In this document: piece after piece, positions 25,902 through 34,231 of the stretch
Position numbering within the stretch: position 1 is the stretch's first letter
How the letters are laid out: each line of letters starts with the position of its first letter
DNA from: Bacteroidota bacterium
Lineage (GTDB): Bacteria; Bacteroidota; Bacteroidia; Sphingobacteriales; Sphingobacteriaceae
Reading direction: 5' to 3'
DNA length: 60,315 nt
NCBI GenBank assembly: GCA_018266915.1
Contig: JAFDZM010000084.1
Coordinates: forward strand, 1-60,315
Translations under genes and position numbers: made by a program
The notes under the pieces: generated by a model
What the model was told of the DNA's origin: nothing
The model's database searches: none
What the model saw: only the letters and a program-made list of their open reading frames with translations

Positions 25902-27260
25902 ATGAGGATTCATTTCATCGCCATAGGCGGCAGTGCCATGCATAACATGGCGATTGCGCTGCACAAAAAAGGGTTTAAGATAACCGGTTCAGACGATGTG
26001 CTGTTTGAACCATCCGTTTCGCGGCTCTCCAAACATGGATTGTTACCCGAAGCCAATGGCTGGTATCCCGAAAAAATTACGCCTGATATTGACGCTATTA
26101 TATTAGGTATGCATGCCCGCGCCGATAACCCGGAGCTGTTAAAAGCACGGGAACTGGGATTGAAAATATATTCGTATCCCGAATATATTTATGAGTACTC
26201 AAAAGAAAAGCTACGTGTAGTTATAGGGGGAAGTCATGGTAAAACTACCATCACTTCTATGATCTTGCACGTACTTAAACAGGTGGGTAAAGATTTTGAC
26301 TACCTGGTCGGAGCACAATTAGAAGGATTTGATACCATGGTAAAACTGACCGATGAAGCCCCTGTAATTGTGATAGAAGGGGATGAGTATTTATCATCGG
26401 CTATCGACAGAAGGCCTAAGTTTCACTTATATAAAGCCAATATCGGCGTAATCAGCGGTATTGCCTGGGATCATATCAATGTATTTCCGACGTTTGAAAA
26501 TTATGTAGAGCAGTTCGGAATTTTCATTGAAACGATACAGCCAAACGGTAAATTAATTTATAGCGAAACCGACGAAGTTCTAAATGACCTGGTTAAAAAA
26601 GATCAATCTAAAGTAGAAAAATTGCCGTATCATTTGCCGGATTATAATATTAAAAACGGTATTACAAATATTATAAATAATAAGAAAGAGTATCCGTTGC
26701 TGGTTTTTGGCGAGCACAACCTGCTAAATATTGAAGCAGCCCGTTTGGTATGCGAAAATTTAGGTATCAGCACAGAAGATTTTTATACTCAGATCACCAC
26801 TTTCAAAGGCGCTGCCCGACGGTTGGAGCTGATGGGAAAGAGCGAGAATTCGAACTTTTTTAAAGACTTCGCACACTCACCGTCTAAGCTAAAAGCTACC
26901 ATTCACGCTGTAAGATCCCAGTTCCCCGACAGGAGGTTAGTTGCCTGTATAGAGCTTCATACGTTCAGCAGTTTGAACAAAGATTTCCTTGGTGAGTATG
27001 CTCATGCTATGGATGAGGCCGATGTAGCGATCGTATTTATTGATAAAAAGACATTTGAGCAGAAAAAAATGGAGCCGTATCCTGCTGAAACAGTGAAAGA
27101 TGCGTTCGATAGAGGAGATTTAATGTTTTATAATGATCCTTCAGAATTGCAGAAATACCTCGAAAATGTTGAATTAAGCAACGCTAACCTGCTTATGATG
27201 AGCTCCGGAAATTTTGGAGGGATAGATTTGCAGGAATTGTCAAAAAAATATTATAAATAA
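25902..27260 (+). CDS. mpl: UDP-N-acetylmuramate:L-Ala-gamma-D-Glu-meso-DAP ligase
   Basis: A 452-residue Mur ligase of the Mpl type. The N-terminal nucleotide-binding segment is MRIHFIAIGGSAMHNMAIAL, the ATP P-loop is GGSHGKTTITSM near residue 110, and SGIAWDHINVFPTF plus FKDFAHSPSKLKATI mark the central and C-terminal domains. Mpl recycles the tripeptide released from peptidoglycan by ligating it to UDP-MurNAc in the cytoplasm. Length is normal. A DnaA-box sequence (TTATCCACA, 25811-25819) lies in the gap before the gene. Confidence 0.95.
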   Translation: MRIHFIAIGGSAMHNMAIALHKKGFKITGSDDVLFEPSVSRLSKHGLLPEANGWYPEKITPDIDAIILGMHARADNPELLKARELGLKIYSYPEYIYEYSKEKLRVVIGGSHGKTTITSMILHVLKQVGKDFDYLVGAQLEGFDTMVKLTDEAPVIVIEGDEYLSSAIDRRPKFHLYKANIGVISGIAWDHINVFPTFENYVEQFGIFIETIQPNGKLIYSETDEVLNDLVKKDQSKVEKLPYHLPDYNIKNGITNIINNKKEYPLLVFGEHNLLNIEAARLVCENLGISTEDFYTQITTFKGAARRLELMGKSENSNFFKDFAHSPSKLKATIHAVRSQFPDRRLVACIELHTFSSLNKDFLGEYAHAMDEADVAIVFIDKKTFEQKKMEPYPAETVKDAFDRGDLMFYNDPSELQKYLENVELSNANLLMMSSGNFGGIDLQELSKKYYK

Positions 27261-27334
27261 TAAGCTTAATATTAATTTTTTTATCGTAACTTTATTAACT
27301 ACTGAGAAAAACCTTATCTAAAGAAACAAAAAAC

Positions 27335-27676
27335 ATGAAGGCACTCGGAAAAAAGATCAGATTACTCCGCCACCAAAAAGGATGGAGCCAGGAAGATGTA
27401 GCTAAAAAGCTCGACATCTCCATTCCTGCTTTTTCTAAAATAGAAACGGGTATAACTGATATCAATTTGTCCCGTCTGGAGCAAATTGCAATCTTATTTG
27501 ACATGACTGTGGTGCAATTACTGACCTTTAATGACGAGGAGCAGGATCAGAAGTTTATTAACGAACTGGAGGTAGTTAATAAGAAACTGATGGACCGGGA
27601 CTCGGAAGTTATTGATTTACAGAAGAAAGTAATTGAATTATTTGAAGAGCTAAGGCATTCAAAAGCTACTGCCTAA
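27335..27676 (+). CDS. XRE-family DNA-binding protein with a coiled-coil tail
   Basis: A 113-residue protein. Residues 5-62 form a Cro/C1-type helix-turn-helix (GKKIRLLRHQKGWSQEDVAKKL, SIPAFSKIETGITDINLSRL), followed by a leucine-rich heptad region (VVNKKLMDRDSEVIDLQKKVIELFEEL) that should mediate dimerisation. This short XRE-plus-coil design is common in Bacteroidota as a single-gene regulator; targets are unknown. A TAACTTTA at 27287-27294, one base off the -7 consensus, lies about 40 nt before the start. Confidence 0.88.
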   Translation: MKALGKKIRLLRHQKGWSQEDVAKKLDISIPAFSKIETGITDINLSRLEQIAILFDMTVVQLLTFNDEEQDQKFINELEVVNKKLMDRDSEVIDLQKKVIELFEELRHSKATA

Positions 27677-27699
27677 ACCGCAGTTCCCCGTGCCCGACC

Positions 27700-28821
27700 C
27701 TAATTAAAAATATACCGCATCGTTAAATGTTTTTTCCCGAACACACCACCCATACTATGGTGGAGTGCAATCATTTTGTCGTTAAAATCACCTACCCATG
27801 ATAGTTCAAGCTCATCATATTGCTTCAATGGTAGTATATATTCCTTCAGTTTGATAAACAAACCTGATTCCAGACCATGTTTCTGGTACTTCTGTTTGGT
27901 CCCCATTACAATGGCCCGCATCCTTTTTACGCCTTTCCATTTGTTGTAAAGGAATTTTAGTTTGCCTATAAGGTTAAGTTTCCCATTTAACCCTCTGATC
28001 ATCTGGTTGGCATCGGGTAAAATAACGACAAATGAGGCCGGCTCACCATTCACGTAGGCAAACCAGATCAGGCTTTCATCCATCAATGGTTTCATCTTCC
28101 TGAAGCTTTCCAGTATGGTGTCTTTAACTATTGGTACAAAGTTTTCGAAATCCTTCCAACCGTCGTTGTATATCTCCATAAAGTCTTCCGCAAATTTTTC
28201 TATTTGTGAAGCCCTTAGGTGTTTAAACTCGTATCCGGGTTTTTGAGCAACCCATTCAGCAATTTTGGTGAACCGTTCGGGGAAAGGTTTATGAGCATCC
28301 ACGTGATTAGTGATCTGCTCATATTGGGTTTTAAAGCCATATTTTTCAAAGAAACCGACATAGTAGGGTGGGTTATAATTCATACCGTAAGAAGGTGGTA
28401 CGAAACCATCTGCCAACAATCCCCAAAAATTATCGTTCTCTCCGAAATTGATCGGGCCGTCCATGGCTTTCATGCCACGGGCTTTGAGCCATTCCTTTGC
28501 TGTATCGAATAGTAAGAAGGCTGCCTTTTCATCATTGATCGATTCAAAAAAACCCATACCGCCTGTTGGCTGTTCGTAATTATAAGCCTTCTTTTCGTTA
28601 ATGAATGCGGCAACCCTGCCAATTAACTGGCCATTATCCTCCGTCAATATCCAGCGGGTACATTGCCCGTGTTTAAAGAAAGGATTTTTGTTCGGGTCAA
28701 ATACCGCTTCGATATCATTATCCAGCGGGCATATCCAGTTCTTATCATCCTTATAAATTATCCGGGCTACGTCTAAAAATGCTTTTTTATCTGCTCTGGT
28801 CTTAACCTCGGTAATTTTCAT
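27700..28821 (-). CDS. GNAT-like N-acyltransferase family protein
   Basis: A 373-residue soluble protein. The first 120 residues (RADKKAFLDVARIIYKDDKNWICPL, CTRWILTEDNGQLIGRVAAFIN, GMGFFESINDEKAAFLLFDTA) have the pattern of a GNAT fold, and a second, degenerate GNAT-like half follows (GEPASFVVILPDANQ). Proteins of this type are found across Bacteroidota and are labelled GNAT or hypothetical; substrate and role are unknown. It converges on the XRE gene with a 23-nt gap. Confidence 0.72.
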   Translation of the reverse strand: MKITEVKTRADKKAFLDVARIIYKDDKNWICPLDNDIEAVFDPNKNPFFKHGQCTRWILTEDNGQLIGRVAAFINEKKAYNYEQPTGGMGFFESINDEKAAFLLFDTAKEWLKARGMKAMDGPINFGENDNFWGLLADGFVPPSYGMNYNPPYYVGFFEKYGFKTQYEQITNHVDAHKPFPERFTKIAEWVAQKPGYEFKHLRASQIEKFAEDFMEIYNDGWKDFENFVPIVKDTILESFRKMKPLMDESLIWFAYVNGEPASFVVILPDANQMIRGLNGKLNLIGKLKFLYNKWKGVKRMRAIVMGTKQKYQKHGLESGLFIKLKEYILPLKQYDELELSWVGDFNDKMIALHHSMGGVFGKKHLTMRYIFN

Positions 28822-28902
28822 GCGGTATGGATATAAAAAAGCATCCAGCGTGAATCTGAATGCTCTAAATTTTAAATATGCTCAAAAATAAGCTTTTCGC
28901 TA

Positions 28903-29103
28903 TTAATAATCGTCGTCTTCGTCGTAACCTTCAAAAGACTCGTATCTCCCCAGGTCGTCAAGAGGCATATCAAAGTCCTCATCGTCATCATCATCTATAA
29001 TCTTCTTTTTCGCAGGCAAATCTGTTGACTTGCCATCCGGTTTCTTAGCGGCCGGGCCTTTCGAAGCGGTCGTTTTTTTAACTGGTTTTTTTGGCGTTCC
29101 CAT
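28903..29103 (-). CDS. Small charged protein with basic head and acidic tail
   Basis: A 66-residue protein. The first half is Lys-rich (KKPVKKTTASKGPAAKKPDGK) and the second half is very acidic (IDDDDDEDFDMPLDD, ending EGYDEDDDY). It has no hydrophobic core and is probably disordered. Similar short charged proteins occur widely in Bacteroidota, often near scpB or other housekeeping genes, and have no known function. It sits between the GNAT-like gene and scpB on the same strand. Confidence 0.7.
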   Translation of the reverse strand: MGTPKKPVKKTTASKGPAAKKPDGKSTDLPAKKKIIDDDDDEDFDMPLDDLGRYESFEGYDEDDDY

Positions 29104-29239
29104 TGCGACGATCTATTTATAAAATATTAATCAAGTTAAATTTAAATCAATTTAAATGCAAATTACGATCAGCTTTATAGCCTGCATTCTCTATCTCAAA
29201 AATAACTAAAATCATTTTCAAAGAAAATAACTTTCAAAA

Positions 29240-29800
29240 TTATTCTGTTTGCTCACCAATAGAGGCAGAGTTGTCGGTAAACTCTTTTATCTGAGGTAAT
29301 TCGTTCAGATCATTTATACCGAAGTAATCCATAAATTGTTGGCTTGTGCTGTACAAAATTGGCCGGCCCACAGTATCCGACTTTCCAATAATGGTGATCA
29401 ACTCCTTTTCCAGCAGTTTTTGGATAGAATACTCGCTGTTCACGCCACGTATTTGCTCTATTTCCAACTTAGTTACCGATTGCTTATAAGCAATGATGGC
29501 CAAAGTTTCCAAAGCGGCAGGACTCAGCTTCTTTTTTGAACGCTGTAATTGTAGTAGACTGATAACAGGATGGTATTGCTTTTTGGTGAGAAACTGGTAC
29601 CCGTTGGAGATATGGATTAGCTCGATAGCAAAATTATCGTCCTGGTATTTCTTTTTGATATTATCCAGGTTGAGCATGACCTCATCTTTAGAAAAATCCC
29701 GTTCAAATGCCGATTGAAGGCAATACATGATCTCTTCGATACGAATACTTTGCTCGGAAGAAAAGATGAGAGCTTCGATATATAATTCGGGATTTTCCAT
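29240..29800 (-). CDS. scpB: SMC-ScpAB complex subunit ScpB
   Basis: A 186-residue protein with two winged-helix domains. Recognisable segments are NPELYIEALIFSSEQSIRIEEI at the N-terminus, SNGYQFLTKKQYHPVI in the first domain, and the highly conserved LSPAALETLAIIAYKQSVTKLEIEQIRGVNSE followed by VGRPILYSTSQQFMDYFGI. ScpB dimerises and binds ScpA within the SMC condensin complex for chromosome segregation. Length is normal. scpA is not in the window. A plus-strand orphan terminator lies beyond its start. Confidence 0.95.
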   Translation of the reverse strand: MENPELYIEALIFSSEQSIRIEEIMYCLQSAFERDFSKDEVMLNLDNIKKKYQDDNFAIELIHISNGYQFLTKKQYHPVISLLQLQRSKKKLSPAALETLAIIAYKQSVTKLEIEQIRGVNSEYSIQKLLEKELITIIGKSDTVGRPILYSTSQQFMDYFGINDLNELPQIKEFTDNSASIGEQTE

Positions 29801-30009
29801 TAGTTAACCTGCCAGCTTTTAACGTATCAAATATGCAAAAAGATATGTTCAAAGCCGATAGCGAATAAAGCAGAAAATACCCAAAGAGAATTTCACAAGT
29901 GGGGAAAAATATTAACGGGAAAAGCAAACATTGAGGAAAAAATGCAATACGTGGTGGAAATTAATTCCACACTCAATAAATAAATAAAGTAATGGTTAAG
30001 TTGTTTTGA

Positions 30010-30137
30010 AGTAAAAAGCAGACTTCTTAAAATGTGGCACAAGATTTGGCTTATGTTATGCGACCCCCACAAAGGGCTGTTTTTCATAGGTAGATGTAGA
30101 GGCCGGAAACTGCGAGAGTAACCGGCCTTTCTTTTTT
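30010..30137 (+). ncRNA. Candidate small RNA upstream of an orphan terminator
   Basis: About 125 nt of non-coding plus-strand sequence ends in a rho-independent terminator. Inside it, GAAGT/ACTTC (30008-30026) can form a short hairpin, TGTGG/CCACA a larger one, and CTTATG/CATAGG a further pairing around the GACCCCCACAAAGGGC segment. TTGTTTTG at 30001-30008 is one base off the Bacteroidota -7 box and sets the guessed 5' end. No Rfam family could be recognised by eye; a 6S-type or other regulatory RNA is possible. Confidence 0.4.
30100..30137 (+). terminator. Orphan rho-independent terminator
   Basis: AGGCCGG and CCGGCCT form a 7-bp GC-rich stem around a 15-nt loop and are followed by TTTCTTTTTT. 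There is no T tract on the minus-strand side, so it terminates plus-strand transcription, yet the nearest upstream plus-strand gene ends more than 2.4 kb away. Confidence 0.8.
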
Positions 30138-30138
30138 A

Positions 30139-30255
30139 GAAGCAAGATACAAGAACCAGGAGTCAAGATTAGCACTGGTTCGTATCGGATAGATTGCGTA
30201 ATGAGAAAGTGTTGGGATCGTTTTTTAAATCTTGATTCTTGTCTCTTGATTCTTT
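30139..30255. repeat. Word-repeat inverted element, CAAGATACAAGA type
   Basis: The left arm has AAGCAAGATACAAGAACC and GAGTCAAGATTAG; the right arm has AAATCTTGATTCTTGTCTC and TTGATTCTT. The arms are reverse complements built from variants of one word and flank about 50 nt of unrelated sequence. The right arm lies directly next to the mqnC stop codon, so the element forms the 3' flank of mqnC. Confidence 0.65.
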
Positions 30256-30260
30256 TCCCC

Positions 30261-31385
30261 TTAATAATTAATTACTTGCTCTTCAATCTGAGACGGGATC
30301 TCACGCCACTCATATTTCTGAGTACGCAGTTGCGGCTCGAATCCTGCTTCCCTGATAGAATCCTGAATACCTTTAGAAGTAAAACGATGCGGAGCGCCTG
30401 CGGCAGAAACTACATTTTCTTCAATCATGATTGAGCCGAAATCGTTGGCGCCGGCGTGAAGGCATATTTGTGCTACTTGCTTACCTACAGTGAGCCATGA
30501 CGCCTGTATGTTTTTAATATTGGGTAACATGATGCGGCTTAGTGCGATCATGCGGATATATTCGTCACCAGATACATTATTGGTGATGCCGCGGACTTTA
30601 CGCAATAAAGTACCGTCATCCTGGAAAGGCCATGGAATAAAGGCGATGAAGCCATGATGCCCTTCTGGTTTTTCGGACTGAACTTCACGTATCCAAACCA
30701 GGTGCTCAAAACGTTCCTCGATAGTTTCGATATGACCGAACATCATAGTCGCCGAAGTAGGCAGATTGATTTTATGAGCAGCACGCATCACGTCCAGCCA
30801 CTCTTTGCCACCGCATTTGCCTTTAGATATTAAGCGGCGAACACGATCGTTTAATATTTCAGCTCCTGCGCCCGGTAGTGAATCTAGTCCGGCTGCCTTT
30901 AATTCGCTAAGCACATCGATATGGCTCATGTTCTCCAGTTTTGCCACGTGGGCAATTTCCGGCGGACCTAATGAATGCAGTTTTAAAGTAGGGTATAACT
31001 CTTTCAGTTGCTTGAACAGATCGGCATAAAACTTTAACCCAAGATCAGGATGGTGGCCGCCTTGTAATAAAAGCTGATCACCGCCGTAACGGAAAGTTTC
31101 CTCGATCTTTTGTTTATAGGTTTCTATATCAGTGATATAACTATCCTCGTGACCAGGGCGGCGGAAAAAATTACAGAATTTACAGTTGGCGATGCAAACA
31201 TTGGTGGTGTTCACATTCCGGTCGATTTGCCAGGTAACCTTGCCATGCGGAACCTGCTTTTTACGCAGTTCATTGGCCACAAACATCAGTTCAGAAGTTG
31301 GGGCATGATGGTACAAATGAACACCTTCCTCAATACTCAGGAAATTAAAATTCAACGCGCGTTGCAGCAAATCGGCTGTATTCAT
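30261..31385 (-). CDS. mqnC: Cyclic dehypoxanthinyl futalosine synthase
   Basis: The start is ATG 31385 (MNTADLLQRALNF), giving 374 residues; the longer frame upstream only translates repeat words. It is a radical SAM enzyme with CIANCKFC (CxxxCxxC) for the 4Fe-4S cluster and GGHHPDLGLKFY and LPGAGAEILNDRVR as family landmarks. MqnC cyclises dehypoxanthine futalosine in the futalosine route to menaquinone, the only quinone of most Bacteroidota. CofH and MqnE are relatives, but the SLGPPEIAHVAKLE and GHIETIEER segments fit MqnC best. No other mqn gene is in the window. Confidence 0.88.
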   Translation of the reverse strand: MNTADLLQRALNFNFLSIEEGVHLYHHAPTSELMFVANELRKKQVPHGKVTWQIDRNVNTTNVCIANCKFCNFFRRPGHEDSYITDIETYKQKIEETFRYGGDQLLLQGGHHPDLGLKFYADLFKQLKELYPTLKLHSLGPPEIAHVAKLENMSHIDVLSELKAAGLDSLPGAGAEILNDRVRRLISKGKCGGKEWLDVMRAAHKINLPTSATMMFGHIETIEERFEHLVWIREVQSEKPEGHHGFIAFIPWPFQDDGTLLRKVRGITNNVSGDEYIRMIALSRIMLPNIKNIQASWLTVGKQVAQICLHAGANDFGSIMIEENVVSAAGAPHRFTSKGIQDSIREAGFEPQLRTQKYEWREIPSQIEEQVINY

Positions 31386-31534
31386 GTGGCAAAGATACGA
31401 AGTAGGAGGGTAAAGGTGAAAAAAGCGAGGTGAAAGCTGAAAGGTAAAAGCAGAAAGGTTTTTACTGACCATGCCTGGATAAGGTTAGACTTTTGTACAA
31501 TGCACATAATTTAATTATTATGTATTTTTATATT

Positions 31535-31738
31535 ATGGAAACGCTGATTATACAACCTAAAACAAAAAAGCAACTGGCAGCTTTAAAAGTTGTAATTAAG
31601 GCGTTCAAAATCGATTATAGATATGAGGCGAGCCCATATAATCCAGAATTTGTCGAAAAAATACTTCAGGGTAGAGATGATGTTATAGCGGGAAATGGTG
31701 TAAAAATTGAGACTAAAGGACTTTGGAGTAATTTATAG
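31535..31738 (+). CDS. Orphan antitoxin-like protein (DUF2683/RelB-like)
   Basis: The start METLIIQPKTKKQLAAL at 31535 gives 67 residues; the upstream extension from 31493 is unlikely. The sequence (METLIIQPKxKKQLAALK ... SPYNPEFVEKILQGRDD) closely resembles small Bacteroidota antitoxins normally followed, with overlap, by a RelE/YoeB-like toxin. Here the tail is altered (GNGVKIETKGLWSNL) and the next gene is not a RelE-type toxin but a membrane protein. It may be a solitary antitoxin or half of a broken pair. Confidence 0.65.
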   Translation: METLIIQPKTKKQLAALKVVIKAFKIDYRYEASPYNPEFVEKILQGRDDVIAGNGVKIETKGLWSNL

Positions 31739-31768
31739 GTTAATAGCTAAATGTATCACAAATAGATT

Positions 31769-32278
31769 ATGACAGATTTTTGGACATCCAAGGATACTCT
31801 TAATGTTATTATTGAAATTATAAGCGGACTAATTATAGGAATTGTAGCTTCCTTTTATTCAGCTTCTTATTATGAGAGATTAGTTAATAAAAGAAAGAGA
31901 AATGTGCTTTTGGAAAAATATGGCTTCTTGCAAAGCACTGAGGATGAATTCGATTGGCAGCATTGGAAAATAGAAAATGGGAAAATAGCAGAAAGTCCGA
32001 TAGAGTCTTATATGAATTTAAAATACAAGGGCGACAAAACCTTTTCATTTAAATGGGAAGATAAAAATTGTAAAGAAAATGGGTCTGGTTTTATATATTG
32101 GGACGAGGTATTTTACGGGAAAATGTCATTTTTCGAAAGCGAAAAAAAATGGTTTGATTATCGAAATGTCTACTATGAGAAGATAACACATCAGGAAAAA
32201 GAATACGATGCAATTTTTGTAAATGCAGATGACCAAGGTACAAAGTATGTAATGCTTAGAATATCTGTTATAGTATAG
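31769..32278 (+). CDS. Membrane-anchored protein of unknown function
   Basis: A 169-residue, AT-rich gene. A hydrophobic helix (VIIEIISGLIIGIVASFYSASYY, about 13-35) precedes a basic stretch (NKRKRNVLLEKYGF) and a C-terminal domain rich in Trp, Tyr, Lys and Asp that looks like beta strands (FSFKWEDKNCKENGSGFIYWDEVFYGKMSFF). I do not recognise the family. It starts 30 nt after the antitoxin-like gene. Base composition and lack of known relatives suggest recent acquisition. Confidence 0.6.
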   Translation: MTDFWTSKDTLNVIIEIISGLIIGIVASFYSASYYERLVNKRKRNVLLEKYGFLQSTEDEFDWQHWKIENGKIAESPIESYMNLKYKGDKTFSFKWEDKNCKENGSGFIYWDEVFYGKMSFFESEKKWFDYRNVYYEKITHQEKEYDAIFVNADDQGTKYVMLRISVIV

Positions 32279-32296
32279 CTGTGACTTGAGTACACA

Positions 32297-33796
32297 TTAT
32301 GCCACAATGCCTTTATCCAACCTCAACACCTTATCCACACTGCTTGGTATCTCATTCTGATAATGCGTTACATAAATAAGCGTTACATTGCTCAACTCGC
32401 AAATGGTATCAACCAGCATTTTAAAGTGTAGTTGCTGGTGCAGGTCCATTCCCTGGCAGGGCTCGTCGAATATTAATAGCGTTGGATTTTTGATTAGGGC
32501 GCGGGCCAGCAAACACAATCTTTGTGCACTGGCGGGGATGTTTTTTAATAATACCCGGGCATAACGATCTATCTCCAAGGCTTTCATCCATCTTAATGCA
32601 ATAGCCGATTTTTTAGGATCGCTTGGGCGAAATAAACCCATCGTGTCATAAAAGCCGGATTCAATCACTTGCAGGCAACTATTATCTGTCGGGAAATATT
32701 GGTATAGTTCAGGAGATACAAAGCCTGTTTTATTCTTAATATCCCAAATGCTTTCCCCAGTTCCGCGTTTACGGTCGAACAAGGTAATATCATTGGCATA
32801 GGCTTGGGGGTTATCCGCATTCACCAAACTCAGTAGAGTTGATTTACCCGCTCCGTTCGGACCTAATAACGCCCAGTGGTCGCCTTGCCTGATTTGCCAG
32901 TCAACGTTTTTTAAGATTTCCTTCTTGCCATAAGTGATGTTGACGTTATTCATCCGAACTATCCACTCATAGGATGGAATAGGATTGATGTTTAATAATG
33001 CTGATAATTCCTCCAGGTCAAGGTTGCCTTTGTCGATTTGAGCAAAAGAAGATGAGTCAAAATCCTTTGCCGGTACTTGTTGATCAATGGCACCATCCTT
33101 AAGTACAGCTACGTGGGTTATTGCGTCGGGAATCTCGAAAGGAGAGGTCGCCATGATAACTGTTATTCCTGATGAATTGATATCAGCAATGATCCGGTTG
33201 AACTCAGCACGCGTTTGCACATCGAGACCGGTTAATGGGTTATCTAATAAAAGTATAACCGGATTTTTGATCAATGCAGCTGCGATCAATAAGCGTTTGG
33301 TTTCGCCGTTTGATAGCTTGATCAATTGCTTGGTTTTTAAAACCTCCAGGTTGAGTCTTTGCATCACCTTGTGCAAATCCCAATAACCAAGTGTTTCAGA
33401 ATAGTGTTTAATCGAACCAAGATACTCTTCCACCGTCAAAGCATCTTCTGAATCAGATGAGTTATATCGCTGCTGGTAGTAAAAATCACTGGTATTAGAT
33501 AGGTTCCTGAAATGATGTCGTGGTTCTACAAAGCCTATCAGTTTATGAAAAGTAAGATGCGCATCATCTGAGTGATGCTCCTTTAAATATTCCTCATGAA
33601 AATAATAATGGATACTACCGGCAGATATGTGAAGCTTACCTGCAACTATTTGCAGCAAAGCACTTTTCCCCGAGCCGCTCTCTCCGATCAAAGCCCAGTT
33701 TTCGCCATGGTTTACAGTAAAATTCAGATCAGAAAAAACAGTTGTATTGCCCAGCTTAAGGGTAGCATGATCGATAGACAGTAAAGCAGTATTCAT
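32297..33796 (-). CDS. ModF-like double ABC ATPase
   Basis: The start is MNTALLSIDHATLKLG at 33796, giving 499 residues; the ORF extends upstream only through repeat sequence (a PIQLLQLIQPI-type run). Two ABC domains are joined in one chain: Walker A GESGSGKSALL and signature LSNGETKRL in the first, GPNGAGKSTLLSL in the second. The second signature is degenerate (IPASAQRLCLLARAL), as in ModF/PhrA-type proteins. There is no membrane domain, so it is not a complete transporter; ModF relatives have been linked to molybdate transport or photorepair without firm proof. No mod genes are near. Confidence 0.82.
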   Translation of the reverse strand: MNTALLSIDHATLKLGNTTVFSDLNFTVNHGENWALIGESGSGKSALLQIVAGKLHISAGSIHYYFHEEYLKEHHSDDAHLTFHKLIGFVEPRHHFRNLSNTSDFYYQQRYNSSDSEDALTVEEYLGSIKHYSETLGYWDLHKVMQRLNLEVLKTKQLIKLSNGETKRLLIAAALIKNPVILLLDNPLTGLDVQTRAEFNRIIADINSSGITVIMATSPFEIPDAITHVAVLKDGAIDQQVPAKDFDSSSFAQIDKGNLDLEELSALLNINPIPSYEWIVRMNNVNITYGKKEILKNVDWQIRQGDHWALLGPNGAGKSTLLSLVNADNPQAYANDITLFDRKRGTGESIWDIKNKTGFVSPELYQYFPTDNSCLQVIESGFYDTMGLFRPSDPKKSAIALRWMKALEIDRYARVLLKNIPASAQRLCLLARALIKNPTLLIFDEPCQGMDLHQQLHFKMLVDTICELSNVTLIYVTHYQNEIPSSVDKVLRLDKGIVA

Positions 33797-33837
33797 TGGT
33801 ATTCGTGTATCGGGGCAAGTTAGGGATTTTGTTTGTC

Positions 33838-33960
33838 GTATAGGTTGTATTAGTTGTAACAGTTGTATTGGTTGTAGTAGTTGAAAGAGGGCAATCGTTT
33901 TACCGGATTCAAACCAGTAAAACCAATACAACTAATACAACCAGTTCAACCAAACTTTCA
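33838..33960. repeat. Word-repeat inverted element, GGTTGTATTAGTTGTA type
   Basis: The left arm is GGTTGTATTAGTTGTAACAG followed by TTGTATTGGTTGTAGTAGTT. The right arm is AACCAATACAACTAATACAA followed by CCAGTTCAACC. The arms are complementary variants of one word. The same words, GGTTGTATTAGTTGTA and GTTGTATTGGTTGTAG, recur inside nuoA (about 49624-49662). Confidence 0.75.
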
Positions 33961-34010
33961 AGCAACTCCATTGTAGTAGGATATAATCTTACCTAAAAAT
34001 AAATCTACCT

Positions 34011-34175
34011 ATGAAAAAGTTAAACTTATTATTGCTGGCGATAGCATTGTTTGCCTTAAGCAGTTGTTCGGTTATTACGGGGATATTTAAAGCCGGGGTG
34101 GCTGTGGGCGTGATCGCGATCCTGGCGGTGGTTATCCTTATTATCTGGATCATTTCCGCTATAACCAGGAAGTAA
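34011..34175 (+). CDS. 54-residue lipoprotein with a membrane helix
   Basis: A 54-codon ORF (start MKKLNLLLLAIALFALSSC) has a lipoprotein signal with LSSC as lipobox and Cys19 as the lipidated residue. It is followed by a hydrophobic segment (GVAVGVIAILAVVILIIWII) and ends in ITRK. Very short proteins of this kind are common in Sphingobacteriaceae, where they are sometimes wrongly labelled phosphatidate cytidylyltransferase. Function unknown. A hairpin terminator starts 7 nt after the stop. Confidence 0.75.
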   Translation: MKKLNLLLLAIALFALSSCSVITGIFKAGVAVGVIAILAVVILIIWIISAITRK

Positions 34176-34181
34176 AAACAA

Positions 34182-34213
34182 AAAGCGCTCCGTGGCAAAC
34201 CCAGGAGCGCTTT
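34182..34213. terminator. Bidirectional terminator
   Basis: A perfect 10-bp stem (AAAGCGCTCC/GGAGCGCTTT) with a 12-nt loop lies between the convergent small lipoprotein genes. The minus-strand side is followed by a run of T (TTTTTGTTTTT), so it serves the minus-strand lipoprotein and probably both genes. Confidence 0.8.
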
Positions 34214-34231
34214 CTAGCAAACTAAAAAGGA

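Larger units (their letters stand above)
29801..30260. other. 460-bp gap with a candidate ncRNA and a repeat
   Basis: No protein-coding gene is visible. From scpB outward there are about 200 nt of AT-rich sequence with a small hairpin (GTGGTGGAA/TTCCACAC, near 29951-29972), then a structured stretch ending in a strong plus-strand terminator at 30100-30137, then a word-repeat inverted element (30139-30255) that abuts the mqnC stop codon. The terminator has no plus-strand gene to serve. Confidence 0.6.

Noticed and set aside
31386..31472. N-terminal extension of MqnC to 31472
   Set aside because: The extension translates repeat-like sequence and lies beyond the conserved start (MNTADLLQRALNF) at 31385.
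33797..33931. Upstream extension of the double ABC ATPase to 33931
   Set aside because: It only translates the GGTTGTATTAGTTGTA word repeat (PIQLLQLIQPI type). The family starts at MNTALLSIDHATL.
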